The notes under the pieces: model-generated
What the model saw: only the letters and a program-made list of their open reading frames with translations
Databases searched by the model: none
Told to the model about the DNA's origin: nothing
Program-made: the position numbers and the translations under genes
Source of the DNA: JAGQYH01 sp041393015
GTDB taxonomy: Bacteria; Bacteroidota; Bacteroidia; Chitinophagales; JADIYW01
Assembly: GCA_041393015.1 (NCBI GenBank)
Contig: JAWKKV010000005.1
Location: forward strand, 186,001-250,000
Length of the DNA stretch: 64,000 nt
Reading direction: 5' to 3'
Shown: one piece after another, positions 9,428 through 17,592 of the stretch
How the letters are laid out: every line of letters starts with the position of its first letter
Numbering within the stretch: the first letter of the stretch is position 1

Positions 9428-9727
9428 TTAAATATTTGGTGTGATAACAACTTCATCTAAAGTAACATGAGGAACAACTTTCCCATCAATGATGCTTGCA
9501 CTTACTACTCTATTCCAATTTCTTTTAGCAGTAATTTTTACCTCAGGCAAGTCAATTAATGGAAGTACTTCTCCATTCACTAACATACCTTTTACAATAA
9601 TGGAATTTGTAGTATTGGTTGTGTGATTTTTAAAATCGGCAATACTGTTAGATTTTTTGTCAGCTGTTGCAAATCCTGCAAAAAGGATAAAGCTGATGGT
9701 CATGGTTAAAAATAATTTCTTTTTCAT
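9428..9727 (-). CDS. Small exported protein with two LxEVxIT repeats
   Basis: 99 residues with a signal peptide of about 22. The mature part holds two copies of a 17-residue pattern, GxVxPxxxLxEVxIT, at residues 52-66 (LPEVKIT) and 82-96 (LDEVVIT), exactly 30 residues apart. LDEVVIT-like sequences are found at the TonB-box/plug start of Bacteroidota TonB-dependent receptors. I recall small Bacteroidota exported proteins with similar motifs but know of no function. It is the first gene of a two-gene operon with a TonB_C-like protein. Confidence 0.65.
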   Translation of the reverse strand: MKKKLFLTMTISFILFAGFATADKKSNSIADFKNHTTNTTNSIIVKGMLVNGEVLPLIDLPEVKITAKRNWNRVVSASIIDGKVVPHVTLDEVVITPNI

Positions 9728-9825
9728 GGTTCTTGGTTTTATTGGTTGCCGCTTGCAATATGCTAAGTCGGTTTTGGTTGCTACCTACGCTAAGCTTCGG
9801 CAGACAATGTGGTTCTTGGTTTATT
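9727..9825. repeat. Direct repeat in the 5' leader of the small secreted-protein operon
   Basis: The 17-base word tggttcttggttttatt at 9727-9743 recurs with one base missing at 9810-9825, 83 bp apart. The segment between holds related words (ggttttggttgc). The start codon of the gene ending at 9727 overlaps the first copy. It looks like a small duplication or insertion in the untranslated leader. Confidence 0.6.
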
Positions 9826-9872
9826 TTTTTTGGTTTGTTTTGAATTACAGTACAAGTATACGGAAGAATACA

Positions 9873-9931
9873 GTACTATGCAACACATAGTACCTTCTTT
9901 TAGACTGTAAAGTGTATTAGAAAGTACTATG
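9873..9931. promoter_or_regulatory. Three GTACTATG sites, candidate operator
   Basis: GTACTATG at 9873-9880 and its exact reverse complement at 9886-9893 form a perfect 8-bp inverted repeat around CAACA; a third, direct copy lies at 9924-9931. The cluster sits 150-200 bp upstream of the leftward secreted-protein operon in a long non-coding stretch. It looks like a transcription-factor site; the factor is unknown. The rest of the 9728-10499 gap is AT-rich, with the terminator, palindrome and promoter listed separately. Confidence 0.4.
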
Positions 9932-10083
9932 CAGAAATTATATCTAATTGATTTAGTGTAGATTATATACCAATAAATAGTTTGAAAAAATTTTTCAAAA
10001 AAAATGTTAAAATTTTCAGAAGCCCGAAAACTGAATATATTGAAGTGCTTTTTTTATTTAAAAATGTCAATTAGCCCATAATT

Positions 10084-10118
10084 GAAAAAGCCTATTAGAA
10101 GTTTCCTCCTAATAGGCT
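10084..10118 (-). terminator. Orphan leftward rho-independent terminator
   Basis: A perfect 10-bp stem, agcctattag at 10089-10098 and ctaataggct at 10109-10118, is followed in the leftward direction by TTTTTC. No annotated leftward gene ends here: the next gene to the right is pruA on the other strand. It implies an unannotated short leftward transcript starting between about 10120 and 10440. Confidence 0.65.
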
Positions 10119-10287
10119 CTGTACCTTATCCACCCCCTTTTACAATTAGAACGGACAACCTTGACACGGTACTACATCAATGCTGATCTGGCATTCTTCA
10201 AAAAAATATCATTAAACTAGCCTAAAAAATTAGAATAGCAATAAAACTAATACGGTTAAGGGGTTAAAATAAATTAGGGGAGGTTCA

Positions 10288-10308
10288 TCATTTCTATTAT
10301 AGAAATGA
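10288..10308. promoter_or_regulatory. Palindrome upstream of pruA
   Basis: A perfect inverted repeat with 9-bp arms (tcatttcta, 10288-10296; tagaaatga, 10300-10308) and a 3-base centre. No T-tract follows, so it is more likely a protein-binding site than a terminator. It lies about 155 bp upstream of the predicted pruA promoter. Confidence 0.35.
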
Positions 10309-10442
10309 ACGACTTATTTTCGTTTGAATATGTCTTTATTCTATTTAAATATATTACCAAATTTCAACAAGGTCAACTAAAAAATAATTTTTACGAGATT
10401 TCTATTTTTAGAGCTTAAGGATTGTTAATCCGTTAAAAATAC

Positions 10443-10473
10443 TTGTTAAAGCAACTATTTTTAGGCAACTTTG
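10443..10473 (+). promoter_or_regulatory. Candidate pruA promoter
   Basis: TTG at 10443-10445, a 20-bp spacer and CAACTTTG at 10466-10473 match the Bacteroidota -33/-7 form (TTG, about 20 bp, TAnnTTTG) with one mismatch. It would start transcription about 20 bp before the chosen ATG at 10500, and argues against the in-frame start at 10443. Confidence 0.5.
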
Positions 10474-10499
10474 TGTTACACTTAATAAATGAAATTATT

Positions 10500-12128
10500 A
10501 TGCAAAAAGGAATATTTAAAGTACCCACTCCAATCAATGAAACAGTTTTATCTTATGCTCCTGGAACGCAGGAAAGAGAAGCATTGCAAAAAGAGTTAAA
10601 AAGACGAAAGTCTATTACTGTAGATATTCCAATGTATATAGGAGGAAAAGAAGTTAGGACAGGAGATAAAAGGTCTTTACATCCTCCACATGAGCATCAA
10701 CATACTTTAGGTCATTATCATTATGGAGATGCCTCTCATGTAAATGATGCTATCAATGCTGCTTTAGCAGCTAAGCAATCATGGAGTGGACTTCCATGGG
10801 AAAACCGTGCAGCCATCTTTTTAAAAGCAGCCGATTTAATCAGCGGACCATATAGAGCATCCATTAACGCGGCTACCATGTTAGGGCAATCTAAAAATGC
10901 CTATCAGGCTGAAATTGATGCGGCATGTGAGTTTGCCGACTTTTTAAGATTCAATGTCAAGTTTATGACAGAAATCTATGAAGATCAGCCTATCTCCTCT
11001 CCTTTGGTTTGGAATAAGATTGAATACAGACCTTTAGAAGGATTTATTTTTGCATTGACTCCATTTAATTTTACGGCTATTGCTGGTAATCTTGGATCAG
11101 CGCCTGCTATGTTGGGTAACACAATAGTTTGGAAACCTGCTGACACTCAGGTGTATGCCGCACAAGTAATCATGGAAATATTTATTGAAGCTGGTTTGCC
11201 GGATGGTGTAATTAATTTAGTTTATGTAGATGGACCAGTGGCCGGCGATGTAATTTTTAATCATAAAGATTTTGCCGGTTTACATTTTACAGGTTCTACC
11301 GGAGTTTTTCAGCATTTATGGATAACCATTGGTAATAACATCAACAAATACAAATCTTATCCAAGAATTGTAGGGGAAACCGGAGGGAAAGATTTCATTA
11401 TAGCTCATCCAAGTGCGAAAGTAAAAGCTCTATCTACTGCTATTGTTAGAGGAGCTTTTGAATATCAAGGACAGAAATGTTCTGCTGCTTCTAGAGCTTA
11501 CATTCCTAAAAGTTTGTGGGCTGAAGTAGTGAAAAATGTAAAAGCAGATTTAGCGGAAATTAAAATGGGTTCTGTTGAAGATTTTGGCAATTTCATTAAT
11601 GCTGTTATCTCAGAGCCAGCCTTTGATAAAATTACTGGCTATATTGAGCAGGCTAAAAAAGACGACAATGTTGAAATAGTTGCCGGAGGTAATTTTGATA
11701 AATCTAAGGGATATTTCATTGAGCCAACTATTATTAAAGCCAATGATCCAAAGTATAGAACAATGTGCGAAGAATTGTTCGGTCCGGTATTAACGGTTTA
11801 TGTTTATGAAGATGACCAATACGAAGCAATTTTGAGATTGGCTGATGAAACTTCACCATATGCTTTAACCGGTGCGATTTTCTCACAAGATAGATTTGCG
11901 GTTCAACAAGCTTTAGATGTTTTAGAAAATGCAGCCGGAAACTTTTACATCAATGATAAACCAACCGGCGCAGTGGTTGGCCAACAACCATTTGGTGGTG
12001 GAAGAGGATCTGGTACAAACGATAAGGCAGGTGCTAAGCAAAATTTATTAAGATGGGTGTCTTGTAGAACGATAAAGGAGACGATGGTTCCTGCGGAGGA
12101 TTATAAGTATCCGTTTTTAGGTAAGTAA
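10500..12128 (+). CDS. pruA: L-glutamate gamma-semialdehyde dehydrogenase (1-pyrroline-5-carboxylate dehydrogenase)
   Basis: 542 residues, cytoplasmic. It oxidises glutamate gamma-semialdehyde (from P5C) to glutamate with NAD+, the second step of proline degradation. ALDH-superfamily features are visible: VGETGGKDF with the general-base Glu, and YQGQKCSAASRAY with the catalytic Cys. The ATG at 10500 gives the normal length of the single-domain enzyme and the usual MQKGIFKVPTP-type N-terminus; the open frame extends 19 codons further up but crosses the predicted promoter. No proline dehydrogenase gene is in the window, so the pathway is split. Confidence 0.95.
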   Translation: MQKGIFKVPTPINETVLSYAPGTQEREALQKELKRRKSITVDIPMYIGGKEVRTGDKRSLHPPHEHQHTLGHYHYGDASHVNDAINAALAAKQSWSGLPWENRAAIFLKAADLISGPYRASINAATMLGQSKNAYQAEIDAACEFADFLRFNVKFMTEIYEDQPISSPLVWNKIEYRPLEGFIFALTPFNFTAIAGNLGSAPAMLGNTIVWKPADTQVYAAQVIMEIFIEAGLPDGVINLVYVDGPVAGDVIFNHKDFAGLHFTGSTGVFQHLWITIGNNINKYKSYPRIVGETGGKDFIIAHPSAKVKALSTAIVRGAFEYQGQKCSAASRAYIPKSLWAEVVKNVKADLAEIKMGSVEDFGNFINAVISEPAFDKITGYIEQAKKDDNVEIVAGGNFDKSKGYFIEPTIIKANDPKYRTMCEELFGPVLTVYVYEDDQYEAILRLADETSPYALTGAIFSQDRFAVQQALDVLENAAGNFYINDKPTGAVVGQQPFGGGRGSGTNDKAGAKQNLLRWVSCRTIKETMVPAEDYKYPFLGK

Positions 12129-12415
12129 GTTGATATCTATATTTTAAGGTCGATTTCTAGATGTAAAAAATAGACACAGATTTCACGAATTATAACCGAT
12201 ATAATTGATGATTTGAACTGCTAGCTTTTACTGTATTCCTAATTTCATAGATTAGCTTGCCGTTTTGGCGGCAAAAATCCATGCCATTATTAAAAGCAAT
12301 CAACTTTAACAATCTATCAATCTGCGAAATTCGTGCCCTCCTGCTCGGCCGGCAGGTCAAAAAAAGCTTTAACACGTTTTTAAGAATGGTCAAACTGAAA
12401 AACTTGGACAAGTGA
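12129..12415. other. Intergenic region with swapped-word inverted repeat
   Basis: No gene is supported here. It holds the words CACAGATTTCACGAATT (12175-12191) and, on the other strand, CACGAATTTCGCAGATT (12319-12335), similar words in inverted orientation, and a GC-rich imperfect hairpin with cctgc/gcagg arms at 12340-12356. The short leftward open frame inside is compositionally odd and overlaps these repeats. It resembles dispersed non-coding repeats common in Bacteroidota genomes. Confidence 0.4.
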
Positions 12416-13744
12416 TTATTGAGAAACTAATATTTTGGAAGACAATTTACCTTCAATAACATTCTCTTCATTGATATTTTCTAAATGAAAATTTTCGATT
12501 TGACCCACTAGTTGAGGATCGTAAGCAGTTGCTACTTTAATATAATTATCAGTAAAGCCATACATTAAACCATCCTTCTTTTCTTCTTCAAAAAGAACAG
12601 GTCGAGTGGCTCCAATAAATTGGGAATAGAAATGACGTTTTTTCTTTTCTGATAATATTCGCAGCATTTGGCTCCTTCTATTGCGCTCTTCTGAAGAAAC
12701 TACATGAGGCAATTCTACTGCTCTCGTATTTGGTCGCTCAGAATACGTGAATACATGTAAATAGGAAACATCTAAGTCATTTAAGAAATTATAGGTTTCT
12801 AAAAACTCTTCTTCTCCTTCACCAGGAAAACCAATGATAACATCCACACCAATACAAGCATGTGGCATCAATGATTTTATTTTCGCTACTCTATCCACAT
12901 ATAATTCTCTGCGATATCTTCTCCGCATTAATCCCAAAATCTTATTGGAACCTGATTGTAATGGAATATGGAAATGAGGCATAAATTTTTGACTTGTTGC
13001 CACAAACTCAATAATCTCATTTTTTAATAGATTAGGCTCTATAGAAGATATCCTTACTCGCTCGATATCTTTTACGGTATCCATTTGTTTTACAATATCA
13101 AAGAATTCTATATTCTCTTCAATGCCTTTGCCATAATCGCCCGTATTAACGCCTGTTAGAACAATTTCCTTTACGCCTTGCGCTGCAATTTCGTTAGCAT
13201 TCTTTATAATATTCTCTGGTTGATCACTCCTACTCTTTCCTCTAGCCAAAGGAATTGTACAAAATGAACAACTATAATCACATCCATCTTGTATTTTTAG
13301 AAAAGAACGTGTTCTATCGCCCACTGAGTAAGCATCCATGAAGAAGTTGGCAGCATCAATTTCTGAGGCTTTTATCTGCCCACAGTTTTGTTTGGTTAAA
13401 TCGGTTAAAATTTCCGGTAATTGAAATTTCTCAGCAGCTCCTAGCACCAAATCAACACCTTCAATTTCGCTAATTTCTTTTGGCTTTAGTTGAGCGTAAC
13501 ATCCGATAACCACTACATAGGCATCTTCGTTCTTTCGCAAAGCTTTACGAACTATATTTCTACACTTTTTATCGGCATTATCAGTAACTGAGCAAGTATT
13601 GATAACATAGACATCTGCTGCATCATTAAAATCAACTGCTTGCATTCCATTCTTCTCCATCTGCCGAGCGATGGTAGATGTTTCAGAAAAATTCAGTTTA
13701 CAACCTAAAGTATAAAAGGCTATTTTTTGACCTTGATTAATCAC
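12416..13744 (-). CDS. mtaB: tRNA (N6-L-threonylcarbamoyladenosine(37)-C2)-methylthiotransferase MtaB
   Basis: 442 residues. A radical-SAM methylthiotransferase that converts t6A37 to ms2t6A37 in ANN-decoding tRNAs. The N-terminal MTTase domain starts IAFYTLGCKLNFSET (first cluster Cys), and the radical-SAM motif is CDYSCSFCTIP. I chose the GTG at 13742-13744 because it immediately precedes the conserved N-terminus and gives the family length; the open frame continues upstream for 48 codons that match nothing and include hairpins. A -7-like TACTTTTG lies only a few bases before this GTG, so the mRNA may be leaderless. Confidence 0.93.
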   Translation of the reverse strand: MINQGQKIAFYTLGCKLNFSETSTIARQMEKNGMQAVDFNDAADVYVINTCSVTDNADKKCRNIVRKALRKNEDAYVVVIGCYAQLKPKEISEIEGVDLVLGAAEKFQLPEILTDLTKQNCGQIKASEIDAANFFMDAYSVGDRTRSFLKIQDGCDYSCSFCTIPLARGKSRSDQPENIIKNANEIAAQGVKEIVLTGVNTGDYGKGIEENIEFFDIVKQMDTVKDIERVRISSIEPNLLKNEIIEFVATSQKFMPHFHIPLQSGSNKILGLMRRRYRRELYVDRVAKIKSLMPHACIGVDVIIGFPGEGEEEFLETYNFLNDLDVSYLHVFTYSERPNTRAVELPHVVSSEERNRRSQMLRILSEKKKRHFYSQFIGATRPVLFEEEKKDGLMYGFTDNYIKVATAYDPQLVGQIENFHLENINEENVIEGKLSSKILVSQ

Positions 13745-13828
13745 GATACAAAAGTAACTAAATATCCTTTTAGCATGAACTTGGGATATTAAAATTGAAT
13801 AAAGATATTGATGAGTGCAGTTAAAACA

Positions 13829-13874
13829 CTTGGCTAAAAGCCAGTAAATATGATTCGCTTGGCTGGAGCCAAGC
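13829..13874. repeat. Two adjacent TTGGCT/AGCCAA palindromes
   Basis: An 8-bp perfect palindrome, gcttggct and agccaagc around a 2-base centre, lies at 13857-13874. A weaker version, tggct-aaa-agcca, lies about 25 bp upstream (from 13831). Both share the core TTGGCT/AGCCA. They sit in the mtaB/oxidoreductase divergent spacer and may be a small dispersed element or operator pair. Confidence 0.4.
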
Positions 13875-13974
13875 TTCTGAATCAGCATTATTTAAGTTTG
13901 AAATCACACTTTGTGGATTAATAAAATAATCTACTTAAAGGCATCCCATTACTTTTAAGCCAAACAATAAAATC

Positions 13975-14946
13975 TTGATTAAAATTGGTGTTGCCGGACT
14001 GGGTCATTTAGGAAAAATTCATTTAGATCATCTATTGTCTATGAATGAATTTAAAGTAACGGCGTTATATGATATTGATAAGGAGAAGCTTTTAAAGATT
14101 AGCAATGAGGTTATTGTTCAACCTTTTTCTAAATATGAAGATTTTTTAGAAAAATGTGATGTAGTATTGATTGCCACACCTACCATTTCACATTTTGAAT
14201 ATGCAGAACAAGCCATTAAAAATCATAAGCATGTATTTATTGAAAAACCCATTACGCATACATTAGAAGAGGCAAAAAAATTAATTGATTTAGCAGATGA
14301 AGCTGGGGTAAAAATTCAAGTAGGTCATGTGGAACGATTTAATCCAGCATTTACCGCGATTAAAAGTGAGAAATTGGTTCCAATGTTTATTGAATCACAT
14401 CGCTTAGCTCAGTTTAATGTTAGAGGCACCGATGTATCTGTGGTGCTTGACTTAATGATTCATGATATTGATATTGTTTTGAGTTTAGTCAATGCCAATG
14501 TAAAAAAAGTACATGCCAGCGGTGTAGCTGTTGCCAGTGAAAGCATAGATATCGCTAATGCTAGAATTGAATTTGATAATGGCGCAGTGGCCAATTTAAC
14601 TGCCAGTAGAATATCCTTTAAGAAAATGAGAAAGATGCGTCTTTTTCAACATAACGAATACATTGGAATAGACTTTTTAAATAAAACTGTTGATCTATTT
14701 AAACTAACAAAAGATCCGGCTATTTATGGAATTCCATTATCAGATGCAGAGCCTGACAAAAAAATTGCCATGATGCAGCCGAAAGTTATTGATAAAAATG
14801 CTATTAAAGAAGAGTTATTAGCTTTTCATCAATGCATAGTTAATGATACAGAGCCTGAAATAAATGCCATAGAAGCCACTAAAGCCCTTGAATTGGCGCA
14901 TCAGGTTTTATATCAGATTAAACGAAACTACCAGTTAACGGATTAA
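13975..14946 (+). CDS. Gfo/Idh/MocA-family NAD(P)-dependent oxidoreductase
   Basis: 323 residues. The N-terminal Rossmann domain begins IKIGVAGLGHLGKIHLDHLL, and the family's EKPIT catalytic lysine segment is present near residue 92. Members oxidise or reduce sugars, inositols and biliverdin-like compounds; the substrate cannot be fixed. The start is a TTG at 13975, the only sensible start before the nucleotide-binding motif. A polyprenyl sugar-phosphate transferase follows 99 bp downstream on the same strand, which suggests sugar-nucleotide or polysaccharide metabolism, as an inference. Confidence 0.88.
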   Translation: MIKIGVAGLGHLGKIHLDHLLSMNEFKVTALYDIDKEKLLKISNEVIVQPFSKYEDFLEKCDVVLIATPTISHFEYAEQAIKNHKHVFIEKPITHTLEEAKKLIDLADEAGVKIQVGHVERFNPAFTAIKSEKLVPMFIESHRLAQFNVRGTDVSVVLDLMIHDIDIVLSLVNANVKKVHASGVAVASESIDIANARIEFDNGAVANLTASRISFKKMRKMRLFQHNEYIGIDFLNKTVDLFKLTKDPAIYGIPLSDAEPDKKIAMMQPKVIDKNAIKEELLAFHQCIVNDTEPEINAIEATKALELAHQVLYQIKRNYQLTD

Positions 14947-15045
14947 GCTGATTACGTTATTGGATTTAACAAATCATATTTATCTTTTTAAAATATCCTC
15001 TTAATAATTTGTATTCGATATTATCGTTCAATACTTTAGCCTCTT

Positions 15046-16461
15046 ATGCCAGGAAAAAGTAAAATCATATTTTATATCCTTTTGGATTGGTTAGCTGCCG
15101 CGCTGGCCTGGCTACTATTTTTCATTGGTAGAAAGGTGTATGTTGAACATCAACCTTTAGAAAATTTTAAAAGTTATTTATTTGATTCAGAATTCTATAA
15201 AGGTATTGTTCTTATACCACTAGCATGGATTCTTTTTTACTTTTTGAGTAATACCTATACCAATATTTATAAGAAATCTCGTTTGTCAGAATTGGGTAAA
15301 ACTTGGCTACAAACATTGATTGGTGTTGCTGTAATTTTTGTAGTGATTTTACTCGATGATTACATCACTGTTTACAAAGATTATTATTACCTATTAGGCT
15401 TATTGTTATTATTACATGGCGGATTAACTTCTTTTTTTAGAATCTATTACTTAACGATTGCTAAACGACAAATTTTAAGTGGCAAAGTAAGTTTTAAGAC
15501 TTTAATCATCGGAGGCAATCACCAAGCTACCAAAATCTATAAAGATATTACTGAGTTGAAAAGTGCTTTAGGCTATGATTTTAAAGGCTTCATTTCAATT
15601 GATAATCAAACAGAAAACGGACTAGTTGATTACATTCCTAAACTTGGATCATTAGATGAGTTATCCAATATTATTAAGCAAGAAACTATTGATACAGTAA
15701 TTATCGCTATTGAAACATCAGAGCATAGTCAAATCAATGACATCCTAAATGTGTTAGAAGAGCATCCGTTAGATATTAAAATCATTCCCGACATGTATGA
15801 TATTTTAGCCGGTTCAGTTAAAATTGGGGATGTTTTAGGTGCTATATTGATTGATGTGAATCATCGACTTATGCCTATCTGGCAATTTGTTTTAAAAAGA
15901 ATGATTGATGTTTTTGTCTCTACCATTGTCTTAATTGTGATGGCACCAGTTTTTTTATTTATCGCTATAAAAGTGAAACGCTCTTCTGAAGGCCCCATTT
16001 TGTATTGTCAGGAAAGAATTGGTAAAGGCGGAAAATCTTTTAAGATGTACAAGTTTAGAAGTATGTATAAAGGATCGGAAGACAGCGGCCCAAGATTAGC
16101 CAAAACCGATGATAGCAGAATAACCAAATGGGGCAAAACTATGCGAAAGTATAGATTGGATGAATTGCCGCAGTTTTATAATACTTTGATTGGAGATATG
16201 TCATTGGTTGGCCCAAGGCCGGAACGACAATATTATATCGATCAATTGTTAGAAGTAGCGCCACATTACAAACATTTACAGAAAGTAAAACCTGGCATTA
16301 CTTCTTGGGGAATGGTAAAATATGGCTACGCTTCTAGTATTGATGAAATGTTAGACAGGTTAAAATACGATATTCTCTATATTGAAAACATGTCGTTAGC
16401 ACTAGATTTTAAGATAATGATCTATACGGTTTTGATCTTATTTCAAGGAAAAGGGAAGTAA
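15046..16461 (+). CDS. Polyprenyl glycosylphosphotransferase (exopolysaccharide/lipid carrier sugar transferase)
   Basis: 471 residues. It has about four N-terminal membrane helices, a CoA-binding-like Rossmann segment near FKTLIIGGN, a fifth helix, and a C-terminal bacterial sugar-transferase domain with KRMIDVFVS, QERIGKGGKSFKMYKFRSM, RLDELPQ and GDMSLVGPRPE. It transfers a sugar-1-phosphate from a nucleotide sugar to undecaprenyl phosphate and starts a surface polysaccharide repeat unit. No other glycosyltransferases are nearby, so this initiator is separate from its polymer locus. Confidence 0.93.
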   Translation: MPGKSKIIFYILLDWLAAALAWLLFFIGRKVYVEHQPLENFKSYLFDSEFYKGIVLIPLAWILFYFLSNTYTNIYKKSRLSELGKTWLQTLIGVAVIFVVILLDDYITVYKDYYYLLGLLLLLHGGLTSFFRIYYLTIAKRQILSGKVSFKTLIIGGNHQATKIYKDITELKSALGYDFKGFISIDNQTENGLVDYIPKLGSLDELSNIIKQETIDTVIIAIETSEHSQINDILNVLEEHPLDIKIIPDMYDILAGSVKIGDVLGAILIDVNHRLMPIWQFVLKRMIDVFVSTIVLIVMAPVFLFIAIKVKRSSEGPILYCQERIGKGGKSFKMYKFRSMYKGSEDSGPRLAKTDDSRITKWGKTMRKYRLDELPQFYNTLIGDMSLVGPRPERQYYIDQLLEVAPHYKHLQKVKPGITSWGMVKYGYASSIDEMLDRLKYDILYIENMSLALDFKIMIYTVLILFQGKGK

Positions 16462-16561
16462 AGTAAGAAGTCAAAAGTGTTAAGTTTAAAGTTCGTTTCA
16501 AATTATCCTTATTCCTGCATAACTTTAGACTTTTACCTCTTTATACTTAATTCTTTACACT

Positions 16562-17482
16562 TCAATCACCTTTAGCTTCTTTAATTATTTGATCTTTAGC
16601 AGATTCGAGAGAAGTGATATTGGTATAGTTTCCATGACCAATCTTAGCCCAATTTTTCAATCTATCTGTTACTTCTTCCTCATTTACGAAAGAAAAGATG
16701 GAAAGTGTTACTTCTTGATTTAAACCATTTGCAATTAACTTTTCAATCTCTTTCTGAGATTTCTTATCCTCACCAAAAATACCATCGGTAGCTAAAATAA
16801 TTTTGTTGTTACCGCTATTCTCAAAATTGGTAAGCGCTAAATCATACGCTTTTTTCAAGCCTGTATAACCTTCTGATTTACCACTTGCAGATAAGTTATT
16901 GATGATCTTTTCAATCTTCTTTTTATCAGTAGCATTGGCATTATTAAGCACTACTTTTGAATATGAAGAATAAGTAATAATTGAAATTTTATCTTCTGGT
17001 CTGAAATGTTGTACTAAGTAATTCAAAGATTCTTTTAGATCAGCCAATCGATTATTATCATCCATTGAGCCACTAACATCAATCAAAAATGTAAGATTAT
17101 TGGTAGGCGCTCCTAATAATGATGGCCCATCCTGTTGTTGCTCTGCTATTTCGGTTCTTTCAGGCTTTACATATAATTTATAATCGCGCTGCGGCTCACT
17201 TCCAAAATTCAATTTTATTACGCCTCTTACTACTTGAAACTCATCTTTTTGAATAATAATTGGATAATTTTTATCTGAAACAGGCAAACTTGTAATAATG
17301 GAGTAATAGCCTTCATTATCTGTTTTAACCTTAAACTCTCCTACCGGCGGCCCAATATACAAACGAACCATTACGTCTGAAATTGGTTCTTGTGTTGCAC
17401 CGTTCGTAATTCTTCCTGAAAGAATTACATCCTGACTATACGATAGTAAAGGAAAAAGCAGAATGAGTAGAAATCTTATCAT
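16562..17482 (-). CDS. Exported VWA protein with carboxypeptidase-like domain
   Basis: 306 residues. A signal peptide (MIRFLLILLFPLLSYS) is followed by a carboxypeptidase-regulatory-like beta-sandwich (ISDVMVRLYI, NEGYYSIITSLP) and then a VWA domain with MIDAS DVSGS and ATDGIFG. It is a periplasmic or surface protein, probably involved in metal-dependent protein contacts. No ATPase partner lies beside it, unlike the VWA protein at 1514. A spacer of low-complexity words separates it from the convergent transferase gene. Confidence 0.85.
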   Translation of the reverse strand: MIRFLLILLFPLLSYSQDVILSGRITNGATQEPISDVMVRLYIGPPVGEFKVKTDNEGYYSIITSLPVSDKNYPIIIQKDEFQVVRGVIKLNFGSEPQRDYKLYVKPERTEIAEQQQDGPSLLGAPTNNLTFLIDVSGSMDDNNRLADLKESLNYLVQHFRPEDKISIITYSSYSKVVLNNANATDKKKIEKIINNLSASGKSEGYTGLKKAYDLALTNFENSGNNKIILATDGIFGEDKKSQKEIEKLIANGLNQEVTLSIFSFVNEEEVTDRLKNWAKIGHGNYTNITSLESAKDQIIKEAKGD

Positions 17483-17592
17483 AGTGGTCTACTAGTTAAT
17501 CAATAAATATAGACATTATTGCATACACAATTTACATCAGAATATAACTAAACACAAATCATTCCAAACATTTGATATTAATGTAATTGGTT

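Noticed and set aside
9924..10110. Complete insertion sequence between the secreted pair and pruA
   Set aside because: No transposase frame and no terminal inverted repeats with target duplication; only small palindromes.
12190..12411. 73-residue leftward open frame
   Set aside because: Overlaps word repeats and a GC-rich hairpin, has no recognisable domain, and its composition is unlike neighbouring genes.
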